Below are positions 33,100 to 42,380 of a stretch of 64,000 nt of DNA, in pieces. Below the pieces are notes generated by a model. That model had not been told where the DNA came from. It searched no databases and worked only from the letters and a program-made list of their open reading frames with translations. The number at the start of each line of letters is the position of its first letter. Position 1 is the first letter of the stretch. Source of the DNA: Chryseobacterium soli (lineage in GTDB: Bacteria > Bacteroidota > Bacteroidia > Flavobacteriales > Weeksellaceae). The stretch is taken from contig NZ_JPRH01000010.1 of NCBI RefSeq assembly GCF_000737705.1, positions 157,491 to 221,490 of the forward strand. The letters run 5' to 3'. A program made the position numbers and the translations under genes.

Positions 33100-36000
33100 A
33101 TGAAGAAGCTCCAAGATATTCTTATCTCAACCAGAACGATGGCTGTGTTGCTGTTGATCTATGCATTTGCGATGGCATATGCTACGTTCTTAGAAAACGA
33201 TTACGGAACGCCCACTGCGAAAGCGTTAATTTATGAAGCAAAATGGTTTGAATTAATCATGGTGCTGCTCATTCTTAACTTCATAGGGAATATCGCAAGA
33301 TATCGACTTTGGAAAAAAGAAAAATGGCCGGTTTTAATGTTTCACCTTGCATTTATTTTAATTTTCATTGGGGGTGCTATCACAAGATACATCAGTTTTG
33401 AAGGGCAGATGCACATCAGAGAAGGGGAAACTTCAAATGAAATCGTAACCGATAAAAATTTCTTTAAGATTCAGATTGAAGAAAAAGGAGATGTTCTTAA
33501 TTATCAGGATGTTCCTTACCTGATGTCTCCGTTGCATAAAGATTTTAATGCATCATATGATTTTCATGGAAAAGAAGTGAAAGTTTCTGCAGTACAATAC
33601 ATTCAGAGAAAAAAAGACAGCCTGATTGCTGATCCAAATGGTGCGGAATATCTTCATTTGGTGTCGACAGGGCAGACCGGAAGACAGAATATTTACATTA
33701 AACCGGGAGAAACAAAATCGATAAACGGAACATTGGTTACCTTTAACAGATCGATTGACGGTGCTGTAGAATTTAAAAATGAAGGCGGGAAATTATTTGT
33801 TAAAACTCCTGTGGATGCTACTTATATGACCATGGCTACACAAGCTACGGGAAATACAGTTAAAGATGAATTCCAGCCTCTTGCATTAAGAAGTTTGTAC
33901 AGCATCAATGAATTAAAACTGGTAGTTCCTGAAGGTCTTAAAAAAGGAAGATTGTTGGCCTTTGAAGGTGATAGAAAGAAAGATCAGGCTGTTCCGGATA
34001 TGCTGACAATTGAAATTCAGGGTCCGAAAACAAAACGTCTTGTTGATTTGTCAGTAGAAAAAGGAAACCCTAATGCCTTTAAGCAGGTAACAATGGATGG
34101 GCTGAACATGATGGTAGGTTACGGCCCTAAAGTGTACAATACTCCGTTTGCATTGAAATTAGATGATTTCGTTATGGAAACCTATCCGGGAAGTTCATCA
34201 CCGAGTGCTTATGAAAGTCACATTAAAATTATTGACGGAGGTAAAGAAACTCCTTATAAAATCTATATGAACCACGTTCTTAACCATGGCGGATACCGTT
34301 TCTTCCAATCCAGTTTCGATCCGGACAGAATGGGAACTGTACTTTCTGTTAACCACGATTTCTGGGGAACATTGATTTCTTATATCGGATATACCCTTCT
34401 GTTTTTAGGAATGTTTATTATTTTCTTCTGGAAAGGAACCCATTTCTGGAAATTGAATAAAATGCTTACCGATGTTAATAAGAAAAGAGCGGCCGGTGTA
34501 CTTTTACTGTTTTTAAGTTTAGGTTTACAGGCTCAAAAAATTGAAACCCACGGAACAAGCGATGGAAGCAGAGAGCATGTACATGTAGAAGGTGACGGAC
34601 ACACCCATGCGGTGGCTCCTGAAACGGCACATGTACAGGAAGGTGCAGCACCAAAACAGAATTCTCTGGCAGCACCGTTAAGCAAAATGAAACTGATTTC
34701 TGCGGATGAGATCATTGCGAGAAATAAAATCAGCAAAGAACATGCAGATAAATTTGGATATCTTTTGGTTCAGAATTTTGAAGGAAGAATTGTTCCTATT
34801 AATACAGAAGCATTGGATGTTTTAAGAAAACTATACAAGAAAGATAGTTTTACTGAAGAGGCCAGCCCTTGGAAAAAGTTCCTGGCAAAGTTAGGTCTTG
34901 CTGAAGTAAAAACAATGACTGCCAATCAATGGTTTCTTTCGGTAAATACAGATACTCCAAGCTGGACTATGGTTCCTATGATTAAAGTGGGAACAAAAGG
35001 CGGAGATGAATTAAAGAATAAAACAAAGGCTGATGAGGAAGGATACACTTCTTTGATGAATCTTTTCCCGGCAGATGCTAACGGTAATCTTACTTATATC
35101 TTAGAACATGATTACAACACGGCATTCCGTAAAAAACCTGCTGAACAGACTAACTATGATAAAGAAGTAATTGCTGTAAATGAAAGAGTACAGATCTTCA
35201 ATGAGTTCTTTAGCGGTCAGTTTATGAGAATTGTTCCTGTGAAAAATGACGCCAACCATACCTGGCATTCATGGTTAGATCAGAAATTCGAACCGGATAT
35301 GGAATCTCAGCAAGTGATGGGGCCTTATTTTGCAGAAGCGCTGGCAGCTCAGAAATCAGGAGATTGGAGCAAAGCGGATGCTGAATTGGCAAAGCTATCA
35401 GACTATCAGCAGAAATGGGGGAAAAGTGTAGTTCCTGCAAAATCAAAAGTAGATCTTGAAGTATTCATGAATAAAGCAGATATCAACTTCAAATTGTTGA
35501 TCTTCTATACTCTTATTGGTGGTCTTCTTCTGATCTTAGGATTTATTGAGTTATTCAAATCAAATAAGCGATTAAACAAAATAATTAAAGTAATTATTGC
35601 GGTTGGTTCAGTTGGATATTTGTTACATTTCCTAGGGCTTGTTGCCAGATGGTATATTTCAGGACATGCTCCTTGGAGTAACGGTTATGAAGCAATTATC
35701 TTTATCTCGTGGGTGGGTATTACGGCAGGTTTAGTGCTGTATAGAAACTCCAACGCTTTAATTCCGGCAGCCGGATTTATGGTGGCGGTTATTATGATGG
35801 GGTTTGCACACGGAGGTTCAGCGCTTGATCCGCAGATTACGCCGCTTGTGCCTGTACTGAAGTCATACTGGCTGATTGTTCACGTTGCAATTATTACTTC
35901 CAGTTACGGATTCTTTGCCCTGTCGATGATCATTGCAGTAATCTGTCTGGTATTCTTCATTATTGCCAATAAAGAGACGTATAAACTTCACCACGATACC

Positions 36001-36414
36001 ACATTAAAAGAATTGGTCATCGTATCTGAAATGTCTCTTACGATAGGTCTGTTCGCATTAACAGTAGGAAACTTCTTAGGAGGGATCTGGGCGAATGAAT
36101 CATGGGGTAGATACTGGAGCTGGGACCCGAAAGAAACATGGGCTTTCATCTCGATCATGGTATATGCTTTCGTACTTCACATGAGATTGGTTCCGGGCTT
36201 AAGAAGCAAATGGGCTTTCCACGTAGCAACAATGTTTGCATTCTGCTCAATGGTAATGACTTATTTCGGAGTTAACTATTACTTAAGCGGTCTTCACTCG
36301 TATGCAGCAGGAGATCCGGTTCCGGTTCCGGCTTGGGTATATATCGGATTATCTTCAATGCTTTTATTATCTGTTGTTTCTTACTTTAAGTTTAAAGTTT
36401 TAAATCAAAAATAA
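33100..36414 (+). CDS. CcsBA-type cytochrome c biogenesis protein
   Basis: A 1104-residue fusion of ResB/CcsB and ResC/CcsA that exports heme and attaches it to apocytochrome c (system II). The ResB-like half (about 1-450) has four membrane segments and a large periplasmic domain. A His-rich stretch at about 482-514 (REHVHVEGDGHTHAV) follows the fourth helix. The CcsA half (about 790-1104) has GLVARWYISGHAPWSNGYEAI and the WWD heme-binding domain WANESWGRYWSWDPKETWAF near residue 995. Such fusions are usual in Bacteroidota. A strong terminator follows. Confidence 0.92.
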   Translation: MKKLQDILISTRTMAVLLLIYAFAMAYATFLENDYGTPTAKALIYEAKWFELIMVLLILNFIGNIARYRLWKKEKWPVLMFHLAFILIFIGGAITRYISFEGQMHIREGETSNEIVTDKNFFKIQIEEKGDVLNYQDVPYLMSPLHKDFNASYDFHGKEVKVSAVQYIQRKKDSLIADPNGAEYLHLVSTGQTGRQNIYIKPGETKSINGTLVTFNRSIDGAVEFKNEGGKLFVKTPVDATYMTMATQATGNTVKDEFQPLALRSLYSINELKLVVPEGLKKGRLLAFEGDRKKDQAVPDMLTIEIQGPKTKRLVDLSVEKGNPNAFKQVTMDGLNMMVGYGPKVYNTPFALKLDDFVMETYPGSSSPSAYESHIKIIDGGKETPYKIYMNHVLNHGGYRFFQSSFDPDRMGTVLSVNHDFWGTLISYIGYTLLFLGMFIIFFWKGTHFWKLNKMLTDVNKKRAAGVLLLFLSLGLQAQKIETHGTSDGSREHVHVEGDGHTHAVAPETAHVQEGAAPKQNSLAAPLSKMKLISADEIIARNKISKEHADKFGYLLVQNFEGRIVPINTEALDVLRKLYKKDSFTEEASPWKKFLAKLGLAEVKTMTANQWFLSVNTDTPSWTMVPMIKVGTKGGDELKNKTKADEEGYTSLMNLFPADANGNLTYILEHDYNTAFRKKPAEQTNYDKEVIAVNERVQIFNEFFSGQFMRIVPVKNDANHTWHSWLDQKFEPDMESQQVMGPYFAEALAAQKSGDWSKADAELAKLSDYQQKWGKSVVPAKSKVDLEVFMNKADINFKLLIFYTLIGGLLLILGFIELFKSNKRLNKIIKVIIAVGSVGYLLHFLGLVARWYISGHAPWSNGYEAIIFISWVGITAGLVLYRNSNALIPAAGFMVAVIMMGFAHGGSALDPQITPLVPVLKSYWLIVHVAIITSSYGFFALSMIIAVICLVFFIIANKETYKLHHDTTLKELVIVSEMSLTIGLFALTVGNFLGGIWANESWGRYWSWDPKETWAFISIMVYAFVLHMRLVPGLRSKWAFHVATMFAFCSMVMTYFGVNYYLSGLHSYAAGDPVPVPAWVYIGLSSMLLLSVVSYFKFKVLNQK

Positions 36415-36430
36415 GACAACTCATTATATC

Positions 36431-36468
36431 AAAAAAATCCCGGAAATCATATTTTCGGGATTTTTTTT
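36431..36468 (+). terminator. Terminator of the CcsBA gene
   Basis: AAAAAATCCCG pairs with CGGGATTTTTT around a short AT-rich loop, followed by an eight-T run. Confidence 0.85.
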
Positions 36469-36514
36469 GTGCTATACTTTAATCGACTTAGGAAAGTAAA
36501 GCGTTAAGAAAATT

Positions 36515-36670
36515 AAAAACTAATTCCTTAAAAGTTCCCACTGTTTGAGAGCGGGACAGAGTTTGGGACTGAAGAACGGAAAGCAGACCAGCACGATTTT
36601 GGGGATTTTAGCATTCATTTTTCAGTCTCTAACTCTTGTTTTTTGTTTTAAGACGAAAGAAATTTGATGA
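36515..36670. other. GC-richer noncoding block, possible dispersed repeat or RNA
   Basis: Within the 373-bp gap after the CcsBA gene, about 36530-36610 is clearly more GC-rich than the surrounding AT-rich DNA. It has no open frame of useful length and contains an imperfect hairpin (TCCCACT at 36536, AGCGGGA ending about 36556) and a repeated GGGAC-x-GA pattern. It resembles Chryseobacterium intergenic repeat sequence from memory only. It could be a repeat remnant or a structured RNA. Confidence 0.35.
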
Positions 36671-36752
36671 AAAATGCATTCACACTACAAAATCTTCATG
36701 GTAAAAAAATTCATAATTTATATCTCATAAACCAAAATTTATATTTAGCTTT

Positions 36753-36773
36753 ATGATATCAAATTAATATCAT
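36753..36773. promoter_or_regulatory. Inverted repeat ATGATAT-N7-ATATCAT, possible Arc-type operator
   Basis: The two 7-bp arms (36753-36759, 36767-36773) are perfect complements. The site lies just downstream of a near-consensus -7 box (TATATTTA, 36740-36747), at the expected transcription start of the SPFH-Arc pair. Phage Arc operators have a similar AT-rich two-arm form, so self-regulation by the Arc-like protein is plausible but unproven. Confidence 0.45.
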
Positions 36774-36787
36774 TATAAATTACATTT

Positions 36788-37654
36788 ATGGAAAAAGTTT
36801 TAAAACCAATGTCAGGCTACTTAGCATTAATTATCTGCTTAGTATTGTTTGTAGCCTCAGTGTATTTCTTCATCAGCGGAGTTGATCAGAACATTCCTTT
36901 TGTAGTACTTTCGGTACTTTGTTTTCTGCTTTTCTGTTTTTTCATGAAGGGCCTGATGATCATTCAGCCGAATCATTCCAGAGTATTGAATTTTTTTGGA
37001 AAGTATGTAGGAAGCGTAAAAGATAATGGGCTTTTCTTCATCAATCCATTGTATTCATCACAAAAAATTTCGCTTCGTTCGGAAAACTTACAGGGCCAAA
37101 CGCTGAAGGTTAATGATAAAATGGGTAATCCAATCGAGATTGCTGTGGTAATGGTTTGGAAAGTAGGAGATACCTATAAAGCGGCTTTTGATGTAGAACG
37201 GTATTCAGATTTCGTAAGAATGCAGAGTGAAGCTGCGGTACGTCATCTGGCAATGAGTTTCCCTTATGACAACCTCGAAGATGATCACGCACCAATTACT
37301 TTAAGAGAAGGTGGAGATAAGATCAATTCTATCCTGGAGCAGGAATTGACTGACCGTCTTTCAAAAGCGGGAATTATCATTCAGGAAGCGAGAATTTCAC
37401 ATCTTGCTTATGCTTCCGAAATTGCCGGCGCCATGTTGCAAAGACAACAGGCTACAGCGATCGTTGCAGCAAGAACAAAAATTGTAGAAGGAGCCGTAGG
37501 AATGGTTGAGCTGGCGTTGAACAAACTTTCAGAAAAAAACATTGTAGAGTTGGATGATGAAAGAAAAGCAGCGATGGTAAGCAATCTGATGGTTGTTTTA
37601 TGCGGCGAAAAAGCGGCAACACCTATTGTGAATGCCGGAACTTTATATAATTAA
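36788..37654 (+). CDS. SPFH/band-7 domain membrane protein
   Basis: A 288-residue prohibitin/stomatin-type protein. Two closely spaced N-terminal membrane segments (about 13-32 and 38-58) precede the SPFH domain (about 60-220), with IIQPNHSRVLNFFGKYVGSVKDNGLFFINP. A helical C-terminus begins ASEIAGAMLQRQQATAIVAARTKIVEGAV. SPFH proteins form large membrane microdomain rings and often stabilise or inhibit membrane proteases; the partner here is unknown. A small Arc-type DNA-binding protein follows 27 bp downstream, a recurrent pairing in Flavobacteriia. Confidence 0.88.
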   Translation: MEKVLKPMSGYLALIICLVLFVASVYFFISGVDQNIPFVVLSVLCFLLFCFFMKGLMIIQPNHSRVLNFFGKYVGSVKDNGLFFINPLYSSQKISLRSENLQGQTLKVNDKMGNPIEIAVVMVWKVGDTYKAAFDVERYSDFVRMQSEAAVRHLAMSFPYDNLEDDHAPITLREGGDKINSILEQELTDRLSKAGIIIQEARISHLAYASEIAGAMLQRQQATAIVAARTKIVEGAVGMVELALNKLSEKNIVELDDERKAAMVSNLMVVLCGEKAATPIVNAGTLYN

Positions 37655-37681
37655 ATTAAACTGGATAGCAACTAGAATATA

Positions 37682-37879
37682 ATGAAAGAACAAAAAGCTC
37701 AAAATCCATCTGAAAGCACCTCAAAAGGTAAAAAATCTTTTGTGTTGAGGATTGATGAGTCTACCTACAAACTCCTCGAAAAATGGGCTAGTGATGAATT
37801 CAGGAGTGTAAACGGGCAGATTGAGTATATGCTTCATCAAAGTCTTATAGATTCCGGGAGAAAAAAGAAAGAAGGATAA
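37682..37879 (+). CDS. Arc-family ribbon-helix-helix DNA-binding protein
   Basis: A 65-residue protein. A disordered, polar N-terminus (about 1-18) precedes the RHH fold: strand KSFVLRID (19-26), helix A STYKLLEKWASDEF, then the RSVNGQIEYMLHQSLIDSG helix B. This matches Arc-type repressors and antitoxins. There is no toxin gene next to it. The upstream SPFH gene is the likely operon partner, and the inverted repeat at 36753-36773 is a candidate binding site. Confidence 0.8.
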   Translation: MKEQKAQNPSESTSKGKKSFVLRIDESTYKLLEKWASDEFRSVNGQIEYMLHQSLIDSGRKKKEG

Positions 37880-37926
37880 AAAAGATCTAACGATCTATAA
37901 ATAATATAATTACTAATAAAAAAAGA

Positions 37927-37960
37927 AAAGCAGAGAATATTCTCTGCTTTCCTTTTTTTT
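37927..37960. terminator. Terminator after the SPFH-Arc operon
   Basis: A perfect palindrome AAAGCAGAGAATATTCTCTGCTTT minus its centre forms a 10-bp or longer stem (37927-37950), followed by a T run to 37960. It also faces the convergent small membrane-protein gene. Confidence 0.85.
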
Positions 37961-37979
37961 ATGTTGAATGTTTATAAGC

Positions 37980-38177
37980 TTATTCAAAAATCGACGAAAA
38001 ATACGAGCTGATAACAGTCCAGAAATTTTTACCCAGGAAATAAATCAAAGTAGAAGTGATAATACCTTTTACCGTAAAAAAAATGATTCCTCCTACGCCA
38101 AAACGCTTAACCCACTGTTTCCATTTCGAATGATTCTCTTTTTCTACAGGTTCTTTTATAGGTGCATTACTTTCCAT
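37980..38177 (-). CDS. Small single-pass membrane protein
   Basis: A 65-residue protein, not assigned to a family. A charged N-terminus (about 1-20, EPVEKENHSKWKQWVKRFG) precedes one membrane segment (about 23-50, GGIIFFTVKGIITSTLIYFLG) and a short aromatic tail. The start is the ATG at 38177; the frame runs 9 codons further to a TTG. Similar short proteins are found in other flavobacteria as hypothetical proteins. It is probably real because of its good composition and its terminator-bounded setting. Confidence 0.6.
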   Translation of the reverse strand: MESNAPIKEPVEKENHSKWKQWVKRFGVGGIIFFTVKGIITSTLIYFLGKNFWTVISSYFSSIFE

Positions 38178-38311
38178 CACTGAAATTATAAAATTACTGT
38201 ACAAAGGTAATCATGTTTATAACTAGTCCAAATAAAAATTTGTTAAAAAAATTAAAATTTTGTGATTCACATAATATTTTTATCTTTAGAGGAAACGAAA
38301 AGTAACATTTT

Positions 38312-39862
38312 ATGTCTAAAAAAGTAAAGGATTTCGGGATCGAAAAGACTCTGATAAATCTAGGTATTAAAGATGAAAATAAAGGAACTTCGGTAGGTGG
38401 GAAGTTTTTTGCTTCAGGAAAAACTATCGAAAGTTATTCACCGTCAGACGGAAAATTAATTGGTACCATAAAAATGTCCGGAGAGAGTGATTATGAAAAA
38501 GTAATTACTACTGCTCAAAAGGCATTTCAGGAATTCAGATCAATCCCGGCACCGAAAAGAGGAGAGATTGTAAGACAGTTAGGTCAAAAATTAAGAGCGT
38601 ATAAAGATGATTTAGGGAAACTTGTTTCTTATGAAATGGGTAAATCTTTGCAGGAAGGTTTAGGTGAAGTTCAGGAAATGATCGACATCTGCGATTTTGC
38701 AGTAGGTCTGTCAAGACAGCTTCATGGATATACGATGCATTCCGAAAGACCTGGTCACAGAATGTACGAACAATATCATCCACTTGGGATTGTAGGCGTT
38801 ATTACGGCTTTCAACTTCCCGGTTGCCGTTTGGGCGTGGAACACAGCATTGTCTTGGATCTGCGGTAACGTTACGATCTGGAAGCCATCAGAAAAAACAC
38901 CTTTCTGTGCATTTGCCTGTCAGAATATCATGAATGAAGTTCTTAAAGAAAACAATCTTTCAGAAGGTATTTCCAGTCTATTGGTGGCAGATCATGAGAT
39001 CGGGCAGCGATTGGTGGAAGACAAGAGAATTTCATTAATCTCATTCACAGGTTCTACAAGAGTAGGAAGAATGGTTTCTTCTAAAGTAGCAGAAAGATTC
39101 GGGAAATCAATTCTTGAATTAGGTGGAAATAATGCGATTATTATCTCTAAAGATGCTGATATCGACATGTCGATCATCGGGGCTGTTTTTGGGGCTGTAG
39201 GAACTGCAGGACAAAGATGTACCAGCACAAGAAGACTGATCATTCATGAAAGTGTATATGATGAAGTGAAGAAAAGACTGGTAAAAGCATACGGGCAGCT
39301 GAAAATAGGAAATCCACTGGATGAAAATAACCATGTAGGGCCTCTTATTGACGTAGATGCTGTCAATCAATATGAAGAAGCGATCAAAAAATGCAAAAAA
39401 GAAGGCGGTAAATTTGTCGTAGAAGGTGGTGTGTTGTCAGGCAAGGATTATGAATCCGGATGTTACGTGAAGCCTTGTATCGCAGAAGTTAAAAACTCTT
39501 ACGAGATCGTTCAGCACGAAACTTTTGCTCCTATTTTATATCTGATTAAATACAAAACATTAGAAGAAGCGATTGCGATTCAAAATGATGTTCCTCAGGG
39601 ATTATCATCTGCAATCATGACTCAGAATTTAAGAGAAGCAGAATTATTCCTTTCTCATGCAGGTTCAGACTGTGGAATTGCCAACGTAAATATCGGAACT
39701 TCAGGTGCTGAAATCGGAGGTGCTTTCGGTGGTGAAAAAGAAACCGGAGGCGGTAGAGAATCCGGTTCTGACGTTTGGAAATACTATATGAGAAGGCAAA
39801 CCAATACTATAAATTACACAGCTCAACTTCCTTTAGCACAGGGGATTAAGTTTGACTTGTAA
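38312..39862 (+). CDS. pcd: Piperideine-6-carboxylate/aminoadipate semialdehyde dehydrogenase
   Basis: A 516-residue NAD-dependent aldehyde dehydrogenase of the ALDH7 (antiquitin) group. Motifs include AFNFPVAVWAWNTALS, FTGSTRVGRMV, the catalytic Glu in LELGGNNA, the catalytic Cys in GQRCTSTRRL and ETFAPILYL. The next gene is L-lysine 6-transaminase. Together they convert L-lysine to 2-aminoadipate via piperideine-6-carboxylate, a pathway described in Flavobacterium lutescens (lat/pcd). The specific substrate is assigned from this neighbour. Confidence 0.88.
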   Translation: MSKKVKDFGIEKTLINLGIKDENKGTSVGGKFFASGKTIESYSPSDGKLIGTIKMSGESDYEKVITTAQKAFQEFRSIPAPKRGEIVRQLGQKLRAYKDDLGKLVSYEMGKSLQEGLGEVQEMIDICDFAVGLSRQLHGYTMHSERPGHRMYEQYHPLGIVGVITAFNFPVAVWAWNTALSWICGNVTIWKPSEKTPFCAFACQNIMNEVLKENNLSEGISSLLVADHEIGQRLVEDKRISLISFTGSTRVGRMVSSKVAERFGKSILELGGNNAIIISKDADIDMSIIGAVFGAVGTAGQRCTSTRRLIIHESVYDEVKKRLVKAYGQLKIGNPLDENNHVGPLIDVDAVNQYEEAIKKCKKEGGKFVVEGGVLSGKDYESGCYVKPCIAEVKNSYEIVQHETFAPILYLIKYKTLEEAIAIQNDVPQGLSSAIMTQNLREAELFLSHAGSDCGIANVNIGTSGAEIGGAFGGEKETGGGRESGSDVWKYYMRRQTNTINYTAQLPLAQGIKFDL

Positions 39863-39958
39863 AATTCTAATTTAAATCATTTAACGATTTAAAAATTAAT
39901 AACCTGGAATGCTTAAATCTTTTTAACCATTCAATTTTTAAATCAAACACAGTTAACT

Positions 39959-41284
39959 ATGGAACAAACAATTGATATAAAAGCAAATAAAGTAAAAGAA
40001 ACGGTAGGCAGACACGTATTGGCAGACGGTTTCGACTTCGTGATGGATATAGAAAGATCCCACGGATCATGGCTGTATGATAAACTTTCTGACAGAGAAT
40101 ATTTAGATATGTTTTCCATGTTTGCATCGGCTTCTGTAGGGTACAATCACCCTTATCTTGTTGAAAGATCAGCATGGTTAGGGAAAATGGCAGTTAATAA
40201 GCCAACCCTTGCAGACGTATATTCCGAAGAATACGCTCACTTTTTAGAAGTTTTCGAAAGAGTGGTGATTCCTCAGGAATTGCAGTATGCCTTTTTTATT
40301 GAAGGCGGAACATTGGGTGTTGAAAATGCGATGAAAGCATGTTTTGACTGGAAAACCCGTAAAAACTTTGAAAAAGGACTTGATATCGAGGCAGGAATTT
40401 GCATCCATTTCAGACAGGCATTTCATGGAAGAAGCGGATATACTTTAAGCTTAACCAATACTTCAGACCCAAGAAAATATCAATATTTCCCGATGTTTGA
40501 ATGGCCGAGAATCTTAAACCCTAAATTATCTTTCCCGATCACAGAAGAAAATCTTGAGGAAACGATCAAAAATGAAAGACTGGCTTTGCTGCAGATTGAA
40601 GAATCTATTTTAATGAATCCCAACAAAGTAGCGTGTATCATTATTGAGCCTATTCAGGCCGAAGGTGGCGATAATCACTTCAGAGACGAATTCTTTATCG
40701 GATTGAGAAAGATTTGTGATGATAATGAAGTTTTGTTGATTTTTGATGAAGTTCAGACAGGAATCGCAATTACTGGTGAAATGTGGGCATTCCAGCATTT
40801 TACTGCTAAACCGGACATTATTTCTTTCGGTAAAAAAGCACAGGTTTGCGGCGTTTTGGCCAACAAAGAAAAATTTGACGAAATCCCGAATAACGTTTTC
40901 AGAGAAAGCTCAAGGATCAATTCTACCTTCGGAGGAAACTTTATCGATATGCTGAGATTCCAGTTGGTAATGGAAGTAATCGAAAAAGAAAACCTTGTAG
41001 AAAATGCAAGAGTGGTCGGAGAATACTTACTGGAAGGCTTACAGAATTTAGCTCAGAAACATCCTGAAAAAATTTCAAATGCCAGAGGAAGAGGATTGAT
41101 GTGTGCCATTGATTTACCTTCCGCAGCAGATAGAAATCATCTGGTTAACGAGCTTTTCAAAGATGGATTGATCATCTTATCATGTGGAGATCAGTCGATT
41201 CGTTTCAGACCTCACCTGAATGTTACCAAAGAAGAAATTCAGTTAGCGCTGGATAAAATTGAAAATAATATTAACAAAATTTAA
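39959..41284 (+). CDS. lat: L-lysine 6-transaminase
   Basis: A 441-residue PLP-dependent class-III aminotransferase that transfers the epsilon-amino group of lysine to 2-oxoglutarate. Motifs are FIEGGTLGVENAMKACFDWK (113-132), LIFDEVQTGIAITGEMWAFQ (260-279) and SFGKKAQVCGV (289-299), which holds the PLP lysine (K292 or K293). SFGKKAQVCG closely follows the form known for lysine 6-transaminases rather than ornithine/GABA enzymes. It follows the aldehyde dehydrogenase by 96 bp on the same strand. Confidence 0.92.
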   Translation: MEQTIDIKANKVKETVGRHVLADGFDFVMDIERSHGSWLYDKLSDREYLDMFSMFASASVGYNHPYLVERSAWLGKMAVNKPTLADVYSEEYAHFLEVFERVVIPQELQYAFFIEGGTLGVENAMKACFDWKTRKNFEKGLDIEAGICIHFRQAFHGRSGYTLSLTNTSDPRKYQYFPMFEWPRILNPKLSFPITEENLEETIKNERLALLQIEESILMNPNKVACIIIEPIQAEGGDNHFRDEFFIGLRKICDDNEVLLIFDEVQTGIAITGEMWAFQHFTAKPDIISFGKKAQVCGVLANKEKFDEIPNNVFRESSRINSTFGGNFIDMLRFQLVMEVIEKENLVENARVVGEYLLEGLQNLAQKHPEKISNARGRGLMCAIDLPSAADRNHLVNELFKDGLIILSCGDQSIRFRPHLNVTKEEIQLALDKIENNINKI

Positions 41285-41347
41285 AACCGAAGATTTGTAA
41301 TTTAAAAAAAAACATTGTACATTTAGATACTCAAACGTTATAGAACT

Positions 41348-41578
41348 ATGGAAAGAAGTACGAGAGTATCCGTTTTTGAAAGTGATAAACCTTCAGAAAT
41401 TCAGTTGATCAAATCTAAATTGGATGATGCACAAATTACAAATGCAGTCGAAAACAGTTACCTGACTTTTACAACGACGCCCACGGCGACATCGTTAAAG
41501 ATTATGGTAGATTTGGAAGAGGAGAAGAAAGCATTCGAAATTATTGATGCCTATCTTCAACAAAGTGAAAACCAATAA
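41348..41578 (+). CDS. DUF2007 family protein
   Basis: A 76-residue cytosolic protein of the DUF2007 'putative signal transducing' family. It has the compact ferredoxin-like pattern VSVFESDKPSEIQLIKSKLDDAQI ... KIMVDLEEEKKAFEIIDAYLQQ. The family resembles GlnB-like folds, but its role is unknown. It may ride on the lysine-catabolic transcript (63 bp gap) and ends before a terminator. Confidence 0.75.
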   Translation: MERSTRVSVFESDKPSEIQLIKSKLDDAQITNAVENSYLTFTTTPTATSLKIMVDLEEEKKAFEIIDAYLQQSENQ

Positions 41579-41612
41579 AAACAATTTCATAATTTTAAAT
41601 TTTACTACTTCG

Positions 41613-41648
41613 AACCGAAAATTAATTTTAATTAGTTTTCGGTTTTTT
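41613..41648 (+). terminator. Terminator after the DUF2007 gene
   Basis: AACCGAAAA (41613-41621) pairs with TTTTCGGTT (41636-41644), with a short inner AT pairing and a T run to 41648. Confidence 0.8.
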
Positions 41649-41771
41649 AATTCAAATAATAACTACCAAATTTAATGGTACCATTGAAAAATAAAGTTCA
41701 TCCCAATCCTACTGAGGTGGGCTTTAATTATTAAACCGTTAATTTTACATTTTAAATTAATATTCACACGA

Positions 41772-42287
41772 ATGAATTCAGCAGAAATTAAATTAAGGAA
41801 AGCCGAAATTGAAGACCGGGAAATCATCTGGGAAATGATTCAGCAATCCATTGAACGAAGAAGACAGGACGGAAGTACGCAGTGGCAGAATGGCTATCCT
41901 AACATCAATACCGTAGAAAGTGATATTGCAAAAGGGTTCGGCTATATTCTTACTGTTGATGGAGAACCTGCAGTATATTCCGCTTTGATTTTAAATGACG
42001 AACCCGCTTACAGCACTATTGAAGGGGCCTGGCTGAGTAATGGCGAGTTTGTGGTGGTACACAGAGTGGCTATAGATGAAAAATTTGCGGGGCAAGGACT
42101 GGTAAAAAAGCTATTTGATCATATTGAAGAATTTACCAAATCTCATGGAATTCAAAGTGTTAAAGTAGATACTAATCATGATAATATAGCCATGTTGAAA
42201 ATTCTTGAAAGCAAAGGATATTCATATTGTGGTGAAGTTGTTTTAGCAGGGGGAATAAGAAAAGCTTTTGAGAAGATTATAATTTAA
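41772..42287 (+). CDS. GNAT family N-acetyltransferase
   Basis: A 171-residue single-domain GNAT. The acetyl-CoA loop is in VHRVAIDEKFAGQGLVKKLFDHIEEF, followed by VKVDTNHDNIAMLKILESKGYSYCG, the typical beta5-alpha4 region. The acceptor is unknown. It stands between a terminator and the GbsR/efflux operon and is probably monocistronic. Confidence 0.85.
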   Translation: MNSAEIKLRKAEIEDREIIWEMIQQSIERRRQDGSTQWQNGYPNINTVESDIAKGFGYILTVDGEPAVYSALILNDEPAYSTIEGAWLSNGEFVVVHRVAIDEKFAGQGLVKKLFDHIEEFTKSHGIQSVKVDTNHDNIAMLKILESKGYSYCGEVVLAGGIRKAFEKIII

Positions 42288-42380
42288 GGGAAAAGTTAAA
42301 TCCATTTCCATTGAATTTTTAAAACATCCTGTATTCATAAACTCTATCGGGTTTGTTCGTTTAGTTCTGAACTAATTTTC

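Noticed and set aside
32940..33236. 98-codon ORF before and over the CcsBA start
   Set aside because: It overlaps the well-supported CcsBA gene out of frame, has no ribosome binding site or signal peptide, and its composition is that of a shadow ORF.
37682..37879. Arc-like protein as the antitoxin of a toxin-antitoxin pair
   Set aside because: No toxin-sized gene is adjacent; the neighbours are the SPFH gene and a single-pass membrane protein gene on the opposite strand beyond a terminator.
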